From Rhizopus arrhizus (lineage: Eukaryota; Mucoromycota; Mucoromycetes; Mucorales; Rhizopodaceae), in the NCBI GenBank assembly GCA_024220505.1, contig JAKZZE010000023.1:682001-746000 (forward strand): DNA of 64,000 bases, read 5' to 3'. Of this stretch, positions 23,181-35,072 are shown piece after piece. How positions within the stretch are numbered: position 1 is the first letter of the stretch; each line of letters begins with the position of its first letter. The notes under the pieces were generated by a model that did no database searches, had not been told where the DNA came from, and saw nothing but the letters and a program-made list of their open reading frames with translations. A program made the position numbers and the translations under genes.

Positions 23181-25637
23181 CTAAGCAATAATGTTCAAGA
23201 CACGTTTCCAAAATGTTCTACGTCCATCCATTTCTTCATCCTTTTCAATATCAAATCGTGTCACGCGTCCCGTTTCAAAATCAACCTCTTCCAACTGAAC
23301 CACCTTCTTTCTCGTAATCAGCTTATGTCCCGCATAACAAAGAATGAAGGGGACAACACCAATGTAGCTTGTACAGAATTTGTTGGCATTAAATTGTGGC
23401 GTAAAGGAACCATAGCCTTGACCCAAGATGATCAAGATGGAGAGAATACAGGCAAAGAGACCGCTGAAAGGATAAGCTGCGGATTTGTAAGGCAATTCCT
23501 CAATACTTCTGCCTTGACGAAGATAGGCACGACGGAAACGGATATGGACAGCACCGATACCGGCCCAACTGATGAAACCTGTGATAGCAGAAAGCGCTTG
23601 GAACCAGACAAAGGCTTTGTCAGCACTAGGCATAGACGATGAGTATACGGAAAGTTTCATCTCTAAAATGCAAAGAGCTTACCTGTAGATAGAAACAAAC
23701 ACACAAGCAAAACCTATGATGGAAGAAAAGATGACGGCCCTAGAATAAGATAAGAAAAAAGGCCACAAAAAAGATAATCTCTATTTACCAAAAGGGAGCA
23801 CCATGTTTGTTGACGCGACCCATGAAAGCAGGCGCGTTTCCATCACGAGCAAGGCCCAAAATTGTACGAGATGTAGTATACAAGGAAGAATTGGCAGCAG
23901 ACAAAACGCTAGATGAATCGTTGAGACATTTGTAATCCTTATTTGCTGTATTATTTACCTGGTAAGGACAATGGCGTTAATGATGTGAGCACCTACACTA
24001 ATACCAGCAGCCTCAAAGACTAATGTAAAAGAAGCAGTACCAGCACCACCATCAGAGTTGGCCAGACCGGGATTCGTGTATGGAATACACATGCCAAGTA
24101 AAAAGATGGTGACAACATAAAAGATAATAATACGCCAAAATGTGTTTCGGATGGCACGAGGGACAGTCTTTGTGGGATTCTTGGCTTCACCAGCAGTGAT
24201 ACCAACTACAAAAAAGAAAAAAGTCAATCAGGGAAGAGATTCGCCTTTTTAAAAAAAAATACCAATTTCAGTTCCTTGGAATGAAAAACCTGCAGAAAGT
24301 AAAACACTCACAGTGCCTACCCCACCGTTTGCAAAGGCGCCAGGATCTTTCCAGTATCTATTATTATAGTAAGTATTTTGCCTCTCTCTTTTATTTTGCG
24401 TAATGTTTCTTACTCAAAGCCAATAGTGTGGCCACCAGCAGCACCAGTAGCAACAAGGATACCTTGAGGGAGTATAAATAGTTGTTTTTTTTTTCTTTCT
24501 TTCTTTTTTATATACCAATGACAATGAAAACGATTACAATCAAGATTTTGATTATAGCAAACCAATATTCAAGTTCTCCGTAAAGTCTTACGCCTACTAA
24601 ATTGACAGCAACAATGAGAACCAAAAAGATGGTAGACCATGCAGCATCAGGCATGACTTGGCCCCAATATTTAATAATGGTTGAAGCAGCAGCAAGTTCT
24701 AAAGTACAAACTTTAGTACAAATAGAAGCTAAAAAAATAAGCATATATATTTTTTACCTGTTGCAATACCAAGAGCCTTTTTTTAAAGGAGAAAAAAAAA
24801 AAAAAAGAGATTAATATCGTGTTGAATCCTGTTTAAAGGATATCTTACCCACTATTAAATATTGAATGAGTTATCAAGAAATCATAAAAAACAAAACAAC
24901 TTACACAAAACCAATAGTTCCAGCCTAAAGCAAATCCAAGAGAAGGTTCAATGAATCGTGTAGCATAATGATTAAATGAGCCGGATACTAAAACATTTTT
25001 AGTTACTCTGCATATAATTTAAATAGTGTATCAGAGTTTACCAGGCATAAATGTAGCCATTTCTCCTAAACATGTCATAATACAATAGACCTATCATAAG
25101 TGTTAAATTCATGAACTCTATCAGTTACTTGATTGCTGTTGTTTTATTATTATTATTACCATAAAACCAACTATTTAATTTGGTTAGTAAAAAATTATTT
25201 TACAAATTCATTTTGTACTACTTACCAACACAATAAGCAATGAGAGCACCAGCGGGACCAGCCTAGGGATATGGTGCAATTCATTTAGAAAAATATGAAA
25301 TAAAAAAAATATTTGGGGCATTTACCTCAGAAATACTACTACCAGAACTCAAAAAGAGGCCAGTGCTAATGATTGTCAGTAAAAAGTATTCATACCGGTC
25401 GATCTTGCTATTTTACCCAATCGAACCGCCCAACGAAATCATTTGAATGTGTCTAGCACTCAAACCTCGCTGTGTTCCATGTTGAAGTGATTCTACGTCT
25501 TCATCATCCCCAATGGCATGCTTTGATGCTTTTGAGTGATATGAACTGCCATCTTTTTCATTTAAATATCCAGGTGGCTTATCAATTGTCACCGTGCTTT
25601 TTATGCTGGCCTGTTCCACTAATTCTTTATTGCTCAT
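23181..25637 (-). CDS. Amino acid permease of the yeast AAT/APC family
   Basis: Plasma-membrane amino acid:H+ symporter. The gene starts at ATG 25637 ([16 protein letters not shown]) with a cytosolic tail of about 70 residues and is cut into about 14 exons, some only 10-40 nt. The pieces splice to the family signature [32 protein letters not shown], then [77 protein letters not shown] and the C-terminal helices ([16 protein letters not shown], then LITRKKV). Twelve membrane segments are expected and the order is complete. Substrate cannot be told from sequence; the general Gap1/Lyp1/Can1 group is likely. It runs convergently into SKT5 with a 133 bp gap. Confidence 0.9.
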
Positions 25638-25751
25638 AAATATGTAAGAGAAAAAGGTAAAGAGAAAAGATATTAACCGAAAAGTGGGTTTGTCAATTAA
25701 AAAAAAAAAAAAAAGATCTTTTTTAGATGAGCGGAATACCATTCGGATAAG

Positions 25752-26445
25752 TTAATATAAACCGCTAAGGGATGACAAGAGTCGTTCTTGATTGGTTTCT
25801 AATATAAGACCATTCACCACAAGTTCCTCCATCATGACGTGAACCTTTTCAAGATTAAATAAAATATCAAGCTCAGTCTATGTTAACCTTGTGAGTATTA
25901 GCTGACAATAAGTTGCAATACTTTACTACTTTTTCAAATGCTTGATCCATCAATTCTAATGTAAAGACTTTTAGTTACACAGCGCTTAGCATCCCTCTCT
26001 ACTTACCCACACATAATTGGATGAATTCTAAGATCATGTATTCATTCTAACAATTAAATAATTTTATTGGTTAATAGAATCAAATTTTTTTTTTTTAAAA
26101 AAAAAGCTTTACGTCTTTCAAGTCACACCCAATAATAAAATACAGTGAAGCATAAACGCGATAGACTAAACTTATTGTATAAGCTTTCTTTCCGTATTGA
26201 TTAATGCTATTTACCAATTTTATAGTTCACCAAATTGAAACATAATGTCTATTTCGATTTTTTTTTTTTAAAAAATGCGCGCGTCTTATTACCAAAAATG
26301 ATTTTAACGTTACCTGATTTTGTTTTCTTGTTATACATCTTCTTGCTATTTCTAATTCAAATAAAGAAGTATCTTTTATACTTTCATAATACTTTGAATA
26401 TCTCGTTTGGCATGCTTTATTGATTATAAAGAAAAACTTTATCAT
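25752..26445 (-). CDS. AP-4 (adaptor complex) sigma subunit
   Basis: Small subunit of a heterotetrameric clathrin-type adaptor at the trans-Golgi network. Six short exons (26445-26314, 26248-26215, 26165-26113, 26046-26007, 25955-25927, 25877-25752) sum to 414 nt, or 137 aa, the normal sigma length. All junctions fit GT-AG and the frame. The product begins MIKFFFIINKACQTRYSKYY and continues NYKIVYRVYASLYFIIGCD, then EYMILEFIQLCVELMD, VTELDILFNLEKVHVMMEEL and ILETN, covering the whole longin-like fold. The MIKFF-NK-QTR-SKYYE start and FNL-KVH-ETN end are closer to AP-4 than to AP-1, AP-2 or AP-3 sigma. Most of the gene is invisible in long-ORF scans because the exons are so short. The subtype call is less certain than the family. 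Confidence 0.85.
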
Positions 26446-29388
26446 TTGTAAAAAGGTGAGAAAAAATTGCTAAACGGAAGGAGGGAGTATGAAAATAAAC
26501 CTTTGAGTCACATGATGCAATTGAAAACATAGCACAAATCTTGCACTTTAAAACCTTATCTGGTTGGTGATCAGTTACACCACTGAGCGTTTTCATTGGC
26601 AGTCTTTGATCGATTCATGTACTTCTATACCCATCATGCTTGTATATCCTTGTAGCTTATGCCACTCTTAAAAATTGTATAGATTACCATGATTTAGCAA
26701 ACAAAAGAAAATAATCAGGAAACACTCTTTACGGTACAAGACCAAAATGAACCTAAATATTGTTTGCGTACCCTGTACCTTGAATTACATGAATGACTAT
26801 TGATTATAATAGTGTTCTCTAGAGTACTCTTTGAATTTTTATTTTGATAATTGCCATAATTATGAGTGTGTTTGTAGTAACATATAAGCTCAATAAAACA
26901 TATATTAATGATCGATATCTATCAAAATATGTACTAGGCTCTAAAAATAAAACCAAAAAATGCTCTAAAAAAGTCTCAATAGTCAATCATGTCCTTGATA
27001 TATTGATAAAAGGAGAGCTATATAAAGCTTCTTTACACAGATAAGTTATTATTTAGAACCTCGTATGCTTCTGATACCTTTTCACTTTCTTTTTTGTAGC
27101 TCTACAATATAACTTATCTTTTGAAATTATATTCGCAACATTTTCTTCTTTCCTTTATCTAAAAGAACTAAGCTAGATCTTTATTAAGACCCTTTTAACT
27201 GCTCGATGATGCTATTTATATAGGATATCAATTGATATACACCAAGTTTTTTTAAACATTAAATCGAATAAGCTACTAAAGAGTACTGGATATGTAAAGC
27301 TATTTAGGATTAAATTATGCTTTTGTAAGTATATTGGACACTCGAATTAAACTTGCGCATTCATTTCGCTTTATAAACTTGGTCTGTACAAAATTAGTGC
27401 GGATCTTTGATCATTTTATTAAACATTTTTAGAAACATCGTAGAGTAAGCATAACTAAAAAGCACCAACAGAACTTAAAAACAAAGCATAGCTTATGTTA
27501 AATCTTTATTAGAAAAGGTAAATGTATCATATAAACACAGACATAAGCCGACGTTGTATTTGAGATAAAGATCGAATAATTTCATTTTGCTCCGTTCAAC
27601 TTGCTAACAATTATATTTACAAGTCATATATGCATGCCTGCATAAACTTCATTTTAGAGGAAAAGAGCAGAATTATTAACACATTCCTTCTTATCACGAC
27701 ATTAATATACAGAACCATTTGAATAGCAAGGCTCGTATGTTTATCATTGTTTCTATCTATTAAATGGAGTGGTCTTCAAGTATTATTCATTTGCTGTATG
27801 AACATACAATATAAAATCATACAATCGTATACTTTAATTTTAGACTAGGACAATGGACTGCTGATGATAAAATATCCTTCATCTGTAAGTGATACCTTAT
27901 GCACTATTTTAAGTTGTCATATACCATTTTAAGTATTAGCATAACTTCTTTATCCAGTTAAAATATAGCATCTAAGATGTTCTATCTCATTCTTTGGATT
28001 ATGGTAATCAGCAATAAAACTTTAGTAACTCAAACATGTTGCTATACTTGCAAAATTAAAAGTAAACGGTTTCAGTTTGATGATCGTAGTTATTTAAAAT
28101 GACAATATTCTGAGAGAGGATTTTGCCTTGAAATTTATAAAAAAAACAAGTTCATTTTACTGTTAAGAGACTAATGCATTTAGGCACCTTAGTTCATTCA
28201 ATCTTCTAATACAATAATTCAGTTGTTTTTAAAAAATCAATTTTCTCTTAATTCGATTTCTGTATATTTTTGCAATAAAAAAGATGTAGTGAGTTTAATT
28301 TTGTTGGATGATTTTTTAGAGATTAAAAGCGATAAATAAGAATACAATAAAGATATACATGTGTATAGCAAAGAATGTTTGATATTATTTTTGTTGCGTA
28401 ATTCGACTTATTGGTATTAGAGTTGGGTGTGCTTCTAAACTTGAGTTTACAAAAAGATGGTATTGTTTGATGCATGCTATTCTGTTATTTAAAAAAGACT
28501 GTAAGATAAAACTTTTTGAGACAACAAGTTGATTATGAACTTGTCGAATCATGCAAGCACTCTGCGTTATGTTAGCAGTAGACACTTCATTACTGCTTAA
28601 ATAGACTCATTTCTGGAATTAAAGACAAACAAGTTGCTTACATACCCAAAAATGTAGATTAACTTTTTAACTTGATCAAAAGGAATAGCATTGGTTGAAA
28701 TAGAAAGACGATTTTTTTCTTAAAGTTTTTTGATGATGACAACGTGCTTTGATCATTGATTCTCATGCCCAATTAATTACTAGGAATAAACTAGTTTTTT
28801 TTTCTTAATGACATGTATTTCAAGCTAGCAGCTTTTTTTTTCTTAAAAATATGAAAAGTAGAAAATGTGTTGTGAATGCCAAAGGGCTTACTTATTTTAG
28901 CATTCACCCTTATGATGCATACCACAAAATGCCTTGATAATAAACAGAATAACAAATAAATCACTTTAATGATGTATATATTTCGTAAGATTCATTTCTA
29001 AAGCAACCATTTCCTCTGTTCACACAATAGCATATAATCAAGAAGAGACTGATAACTTTTAGTCTGTGGATCATCGATGGCTGTTGTTTTAATAGACCAA
29101 TAACTATAATACTCGCATTATGCAAATCGGAATTCCACATTTCCTTTTAAGGATTATAAAGATCTCTAAATAAAGCCCTGATTATTCCCCCCTTTGGTTT
29201 TCATATCGAGCCAAAGTCAATGCACATTTTCATTTGAAGATAGTTTTTTTTTTATTGGTAAATATGACTTACAAGTTAACAAAGCGCCTTTCCAAAATAA
29301 CAATAATAAAAACACCTGTAACCATGAGCAGCTATTTGAAGAAATTGCAACAAGAGCAGCACTCATTCAAATTCCTTACACCAACACA
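26446..29388. other. Gene-free AT-rich region of about 3 kb
   Basis: No convincing coding sequence, RNA gene or repeat was found on either strand. The longest frames are short and low in complexity. It is the longest apparently empty stretch in the window. Confidence 0.45.
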
Positions 29389-29396
29389 TATAAAAG
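29389..29396 (+). promoter_or_regulatory. TATA box of the Pro-Ala-Glu repeat protein
   Basis: TATAAAAG followed by GGCCC, 60 bp upstream of the ATG at 29456, a strong core promoter match. Confidence 0.6.
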
Positions 29397-29455
29397 GGCC
29401 CTTTGCTTTTCTTTCAAAATAATCTTGACAACAGCAAATACTTTAGTCTACAAAA

Positions 29456-29884
29456 ATGCGTTCAGTTCTTATTCTCTTTAGTTTATTATGTGCCTTGATG
29501 GTTGTCTTTTCACTTCCTCTTGGCCCTACTAGTAATTTAGAAAACAATCAACCAAACAAAATTACAACTCTTGCTAATACCCTTGCCGACCCTCCTGCTG
29601 CCGAAGCGCCTGCTGCCGAAGCGCCTGCTGCCGAAGAACCTGCTGCCGAAGCGCCTGCTGCCGAAGAACCTGCTGCCGAAGAACCTGCTGTCGATCTTCC
29701 TGCTGTCGATCTTCCTGCTGTCAACCCTCCTGCTGCCGAAGCGCCTGCTGCCGAAGAGCCTGCTACTGAAGAGCTTGCTGCCGAAGAGCCTGCTGCCAAA
29801 GATTCGTCAGAAATTCCTCTTCTTGGTGGTCTTCTCAAGATTATTGCTGACCTTCTTGGCCAACTACTTGGAGGTCTTGCATAA
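29456..29884 (+). CDS. Secreted Pro-Ala-Glu pentapeptide-repeat protein
   Basis: Intronless 142-aa protein with a signal peptide ([20 protein letters not shown]). A short Asn/Thr-rich linker is followed by 14 consecutive five-residue units [10 protein letters not shown], with variants [10 protein letters not shown] and LAAEE. The protein ends in a hydrophobic amphipathic segment [18 protein letters not shown]. The repeat region would be acidic and extended, and the end could insert in or coat membranes or surfaces. It resembles small cell-wall or surface-active proteins in plan, but I recognise no family. The strong TATA box and absence of introns suggest high or regulated expression. Long open frames in the other frames here are artefacts of the 15-bp DNA repeat. 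Confidence 0.75.
   Translation: MRSVLILFSLLCALMVVFSLPLGPTSNLENNQPNKITTLANTLADPPAAEAPAAEAPAAEEPAAEAPAAEEPAAEEPAVDLPAVDLPAVNPPAAEAPAAEEPATEELAAEEPAAKDSSEIPLLGGLLKIIADLLGQLLGGLA
29594..29803 (+). repeat. 15-bp tandem coding repeat, 14 units
   Basis: Units are variants of CCTGCTGCCGAAGCG with third-position and occasional codon changes. The array is in frame throughout, so unit number can vary without breaking the protein. Confidence 0.9.
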
Positions 29885-30486
29885 AAGTCAACACATCAAG
29901 CTTTTTTGAAAATATAATATAAATCTCTTTAAATTAGATAATAATAATAAAAGGAATTTTCGAATGACACTTGTAGATCCTGTGAGGATACAGTTCTATA
30001 TGAAATCTTGGTTTTTGATCATCCGCAATCCGTCCTTTCAGCTAGTCTACGCTAGATAAAAAAAGTTGACAATAAGACTGGATTCCTTCGATAAACTGTA
30101 GCTCATTTAGACAGTATAGCCTAGCTCATAGTACACAATGAATATATGATTCAATTTGATAGCATATCCTTGTATTCAATTGAACACACGGCATAGCTGA
30201 TCGACATGACCCTTGATTCAACTTGATTCTCTCTCATTCTTACCTGGGGACATGGAAAAGTCCTAAAAGTGTGGGCAAAATTACAAGCAAGAGAATCAAG
30301 ACACGAAGCGATGGCCGTAAGTTCATGTATCCTTTTTGACAGACTCTATCAAATAGGAATTTATTTAAAGAATACAGAATAGAAGGCTTTTTCTTTCCCT
30401 TGTTCATTGTTTTATTCATACCTCCGTCATGGCCCTTCTTGAATACGGTTACGTAAGCTGATTGGATTCATATACATCGAACATGT
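29885..30486. other. Intergenic; possible 5' exon of the next ORF
   Basis: Mostly non-coding. A short coding-like stretch near 30241-30318 (ILTWGHGKVLKVWAKLQARE) ends at a GTAAGT donor and could be an upstream exon of the small ORF at 30487, but no start codon is evident. Confidence 0.3.
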
Positions 30487-30714
30487 GTGCTCGGCGTTGC
30501 TGGTCTGAGTGCCTTCTACCTTTTTTCAACAACTTGTAAATTTACTCAAGCTATCGAACGTTCTCCATTCTTATTACAAGTATCCAAACGCATCGAATCA
30601 CACATTCTAAAGAGAAAAAGAAACAGATCGGCTTATGTTGAAAAACGATGCTTACAAAAACACATTCAATTGTACTCAACCATACTATTGCCTCATCAAG
30701 AACTAAAAGTATAA
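30487..30714 (+). CDS. Hypothetical small protein or terminal exon
   Basis: The frame VAGLSAFYLFSTTCKFTQAI followed by a basic region (ILKRKRNRSAYVEKR) runs to a stop at 30714. An AATAAAAG word follows closely, fitting a 3' end. There may be an upstream exon near 30241-30318. The product is not recognised. Confidence 0.3.
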   Translation: MLGVAGLSAFYLFSTTCKFTQAIERSPFLLQVSKRIESHILKRKRNRSAYVEKRCLQKHIQLYSTILLPHQELKV

Positions 30715-30924
30715 CTGAATAAAAGCAAACATCTCTATTTTTATAGTATGGACAATGAAATGATCAAAAGCAAACTTTGATTCACACTACGTGATTCTAT
30801 CCAACCATGTACATTTGAACCATGATGACTTTTTTCAAAATACTATTTTTTTTTTTATTCTTCCTGTTGACTCGTTTCAACACCGTCTGTGAAAGTTTTA
30901 CGAAACAAAAGGGAGATCATTTCG

Positions 30925-33900
30925 TTAAAAGAGGCCTACGACCTGACCCTCTTCATTCAAGTCAACATCAAAGAAACAGGGACGCGTAGGCAGACCGGGC
31001 AGGGTTTGCATAGAGCCTACCAAAGGATAAAGGAAACCTGCGCCTACGGACGCACGAATGTCACGGATGGGTATCACAAAGCCAGTAGGCGCGCCCTTGA
31101 GTTGAGGATCGTGACTGAAACTGTATTGGGTCTTGGCCATACAGATCGGGAGCTGACTGAATCCTTGACGGGTGTAGGTCTCGATCTTTTCCCGGGCCAG
31201 GTCGCTGTATTCCACACCGTCCGCCCCATAGAGTTCACGGCAGATGGTCTCGATCTTTTGCTCGATGGGAAGAGAGAGATCATAGAGGCATTTGAAGTCC
31301 TTTGTGGATCGTTCGCAGGTTCGGATCACGGCTTGACCGAGTTCGATAGCACCCGCACCTCCGCGAGCCCAGTGGTCACAAGCCACGGCATCCTCCGCAC
31401 CTGCCTTCAGCGCCAGCTCACGTACCAGGTTCATTTCAGCGTCTGTGTCCGAACTAGAAAAAGAGGTAAGGGAGGGGTTTAGCGATTGAGTGTTGAACTT
31501 ACGTAAATCGGTTGATAGCAACGACGACAGGAACACCGAATTTCTTTGCGTTTTGAATGTGCTTGATCAAGTTATCACAACCCTTTCTCAAGATCTCCAG
31601 GTTCTCTTCTGTGTAGACATCCGAAAGAGGCTTTCCGGCCACGACCTCCGGACCACCTCCGTGCATCTTCAAGGCTCGTACGGTGGCGACCAAAACGACG
31701 GCATCCGGCACCAGACCCGAAACGCGACACTTGATGTCAAAGAATTTCTCCATGCCGATATCGGCCCCAAAGCCAGCCTCGGTCACGACATAACCCGGCT
31801 CCAGACGGTCATCGGATCCGGCCAACTTGAGAGCAATCTTATCGGCCAGGATCGAAGAGTTTCCGTGGGCAATGTTGGCAAAGGGGCCTGCGTGGACCAA
31901 GACCGGGGTGCCTTCCAAGGTCTGCATCAAGGTCGGCTTGATGGCGTCTTTCATCAACACCGTCAGGGCGCCGCCGATTCCCAGGTCATCGGCCGTGACG
32001 GGCTCTCCGGCCTTTGAGCTGGCCACGACCATCTTGCCCAGTCTCTGACGCATGTCCTTGAGATCCGTGGCCAGGGCCAAGACGGCCATGACCTCACTGG
32101 CGACAGCGATGTCGAATCCGGCAGGACGCGCCATGCCCTTCTCGGTCGGGTTCTGACCGATCGTGATCTTTCGCAGGAACCGATCGTTGGTGTCCATCAC
32201 ACGCTGCCAGGTGATCGTGTCCGGGTCAATGTCCAGACGGACAAAGCGACTGACTTCCTCGGCCGTCAGGCTCTCGGGCTCGGTCTTGTCGATCCCCAGC
32301 TTGGCCAGACGTTGGAGCATCACGGGTGCAAACTGGCGGACACCCTTCTTGGCGGGACAGAGACGGTTGAACAGGGCCTTGTCGGTCTGTGTGTTTTCGT
32401 GAAAGATGCGGGCGTCGATCGCGGCCGCCAGCAGGTTGTTGGCCGCCGTGACCGCATGGATGTCGCCCGTCAGATGCAGATTGAATTCGTCCATCGGGAT
32501 CACTTGAGAATATCCACCCCCGGCCGCACCTCCCTTGATGCCAAAGGTGGGGCCCTGAGACGGTTGACGGACACAGGCAAAGGCCATCTTGTTCAAGTGG
32601 GCACCCAAGGCTTGGACCAGACCGATCGTCGTTGTCGATTTACCTTCACCCAAAGGTGTTGGCGTGATCCTATCCACTTCCGTCAGTCTCTCCCTCTCAT
32701 CGATCCCTTGTTCATTTTACCCAGCAACCACCACATAGTGGCCATCTTTTCTGTGGCTCAATCGGTTCAGTACATCCAAGCTGATCTTGGCTTTCGTGTG
32801 TCCATAGGGTTCGAGTTCACTTGTGGTCAATCCGATCTCTTTACTCAATTCAGTGATATGCTTTGGGGTTTGCGACATGGCAATCTCAATGTCAGAAGGA
32901 ACGGGTGTCTTGAGGTCCAAAGGCAAAGGTGACACGCTTTGCTTGGAGGAGGCTTCAAATAGACGCTTGGCACTCAACAAGGTGTTTTCGATCAGTATGG
33001 CCACCGTCATAGGGCCCACTCCTCCAGGGACTGGGGTGATGGCACTGGCTACTTGAGAGGCCTCTGCAAATTCAACATCACCCACACATCTATAACCTGA
33101 CTTTTTGCTAGCATCTACATTTCAATCGAGTGAGTGACCTGAGTTTGATTTTTTTTATTACTACTCACCTTCCACATAGTTTGTTCCAACATCAATGACA
33201 ACAGCACCTGGTTTGATCCATTCTCCCTTTACAAACTCAGGCTGTCCGATAGCGACAACGACAATATCAGCTTCTTTTACCTACAAACAAGATGAGACTT
33301 TCAAAATAAAAAGCCAAGACTTGCTTACATAAATCTTGACATTCTCTGTTTTAGAATGACAAAGGGTGACCGTGGCATCTTCAGCGGTTAATAAAGTAGC
33401 AATGGGTGAACCCTAAAGTAAGTTGAATAAAAGAACCTAGTCCACTTTATCTGACCTACCACAATATCACTTCTTCCAAGCACAACCGCTCTTTTTCCAG
33501 CAATGATTGTACCTTTGCATTCATGACGTGTAAGGAATCTCGTGCGACATGAATCATGTCTTACCTGTGGATTTTAAAAGATGGATGATGCCTTTGGGCG
33601 TACAAGGTAAGAAGAGAGGAGAGCCATCCTTTTTGGACATGTTGCCAATGTTGACTGCATGAAACCTAATAGAAAACAAATGAGCGATCCCACTCTTCTT
33701 TGCCTTCCTTCTTACCCATCCACATCCTTTTGAGGATCAATGGCCTCAAGGATAAGCGTTTCATTCAAATGGGCTGGAAGAGGCATCTGAACGAGTATGC
33801 CGTGAACACGATCATCCTCATTCAATGCCTGAACTTGCTTGAGTAGCTGAGGTTGAGTGATATCCTCTGGTAATTTTTTATAGACAAATTCAATGCCTGC

Positions 33901-34127
33901 AGCCGCTGCCGCCTTTTGTTTCATGCCCACATAAATGGAAGAATCCTCTCGGTTACCGACTTGAATGACCGTAAGGCAAGGTGAAAATCGAGGATAGGTT
34001 GATTTTAAAGCGCTGATGTCTTGCTTTACCTTGTCGCGTATATTTCTTTATGCGATGATGAGAGGACTCAAAAAGGAATATAAACTCAAACTTACTGTGC
34101 AATCGATTTTCCATCAATGATAGTCAT
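30925..34127 (-). CDS. Trifunctional C1-tetrahydrofolate synthase (cytosolic type)
   Basis: The protein interconverts one-carbon units on tetrahydrofolate through methylene-THF dehydrogenase, methenyl-THF cyclohydrolase and formate-THF ligase (yeast ADE3/MIS1 type). The N-terminal D/C domain starts [11 protein letters not shown] at 34127 (exon 1 34127-34096, exon 2 34045-33716). It contains [15 protein letters not shown] (catalytic YxxxK Lys), [21 protein letters not shown], and [13 protein letters not shown]. The ligase domain has the P-loop [16 protein letters not shown], then [30 protein letters not shown], and ends [16 protein letters not shown]. No mitochondrial presequence is seen. The large ligase exons (31100-32680) are much richer in G and C than the neighbours. 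Long plus-strand frames over 31490-32930 are antisense shadows of that codon bias. Confidence 0.95.
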
Positions 34128-34486
34128 CTTTAAAGAAGAGATGAAAAAAAAAAAGATGTTGTAAATTGCAGAGATGAGATTTATTGACAAAAGACGTGGT
34201 TGATCTTTGCTGTGTCCGATCCGGCGTGATCTTATTTTACAAGTCCGTGTCCTGCATATTTTGCCTTCTCTTATTTAAGGGTCAGATTCCTTTTTGGTTT
34301 CATCATCTAAACAATGATTGTATGCAAGTAAAATGATTGTAACACATTAAAAAGAATTCAATGAAAATGGTAATTTTTTATTTAAAAAAAGGGAGAAGGG
34401 CAGAGAATGAAAAAAAAAAAAAAAATGTATGTAAATTATATGAAAATTAATAAAATGAAAGAGTGCAAAAAAAAAGGGGAGAGAGA

Positions 34487-34900
34487 TCAATACTTGTTTA
34501 ATAAAACGACCGAATCTTCATAAGTGGGAGGATGATAATTTTCTTGCATTGGTAAAAATGAAGGAGGTCGGATTGAACTTGGCTTTCGAGGTGAGAGTGG
34601 TGGTGAAGTAGAGGGATTTCGAAAACCATAAATTTTATAAAGAATTGATTTTCTTTTTTTGGGTGTCATGACAGGTGGTGCAGTAGGTGAACTTGGTTGA
34701 AAATAAATATTTTGTTTTACAATAGCAGGCTCTACTTTTTTTACTTCGGTTGTATATTCATTTATGATGTGTTGTTCAATATCTAAAAGTTCTTGTCTTT
34801 TCCTATTAATCTTGGTCATCAAGACAAATAAGCTAATTAAAATAAAAGCCAAGATGAGCAAGAGAATAAAGATAAAGATAGTTTCACTTGTATTTAACAT
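34487..34900 (-). CDS. Single-pass membrane protein with C-terminal PPxY motif
   Basis: 137 aa, no intron. Residues about 8-29 form one strong membrane segment (IFIFILLLILAFILISLFVL) right after a short N-terminus, followed by a basic stop-transfer (MTKINRKRQ) and a cytosolic tail. The tail is rich in Ser and Pro (PSTSPPLSPRKPSS) and ends with HPPTYEDSVVL. PPTY is a ligand for WW domains such as those of Rsp5/Nedd4 ubiquitin ligases, and SPR/SPP sites invite phosphorylation. An adaptor that recruits Rsp5 to membranes is a reasonable inference. No named family is recognised. Confidence 0.65.
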   Translation of the reverse strand: MLNTSETIFIFILLLILAFILISLFVLMTKINRKRQELLDIEQHIINEYTTEVKKVEPAIVKQNIYFQPSSPTAPPVMTPKKRKSILYKIYGFRNPSTSPPLSPRKPSSIRPPSFLPMQENYHPPTYEDSVVLLNKY

Positions 34901-34964
34901 GAAGAATAAAGAAAAAGAGAGAAAGAGAGAAAATATAAATCATCATTTTATATACAGCAATTAT

Positions 34965-35026
34965 TCCCCTCTCTCTCTTTCTCTCTTTCTCTTCAACCCA
35001 AAAAAAAAAAAAAAAAAAAAAAAAAA
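34965..35026. repeat. CT microsatellite followed by a 27-A run
   Basis: The CTCTCTTTCTC tract is followed by A(27) at 35000-35026, between the 3' end of the glutaminyl cyclase gene and the start of the PPxY gene. Homopolymer length should be treated as uncertain. Confidence 0.85.
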
Positions 35027-35072
35027 GGGGGAGGGGTTAGAGATGAAGGAGGTAAATATTAATGAACTTTTA

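Noticed and set aside
26446..29388. A centromere core like the mosaic centromeres of Mucor
   Set aside because: There are no flanking LINE clusters and no motif I can verify; AT-richness alone is not evidence.
29594..29803. Regular short repeats as a CRISPR array
   Set aside because: Units are contiguous 15-mers in a coding frame without spacers, in a eukaryote.
29548..29909. Frames in the other phases of the 15-bp repeat (Leu-Pro-Lys and Ala-Gly-Ser repeats)
   Set aside because: They arise from the tandem DNA repeat; only the frame with the signal peptide and sensible ends is retained.
31490..32932. Several long plus-strand frames (up to 206 codons)
   Set aside because: They are antisense to the GC-rich formate-THF ligase exons, where stop codons are rare by composition.
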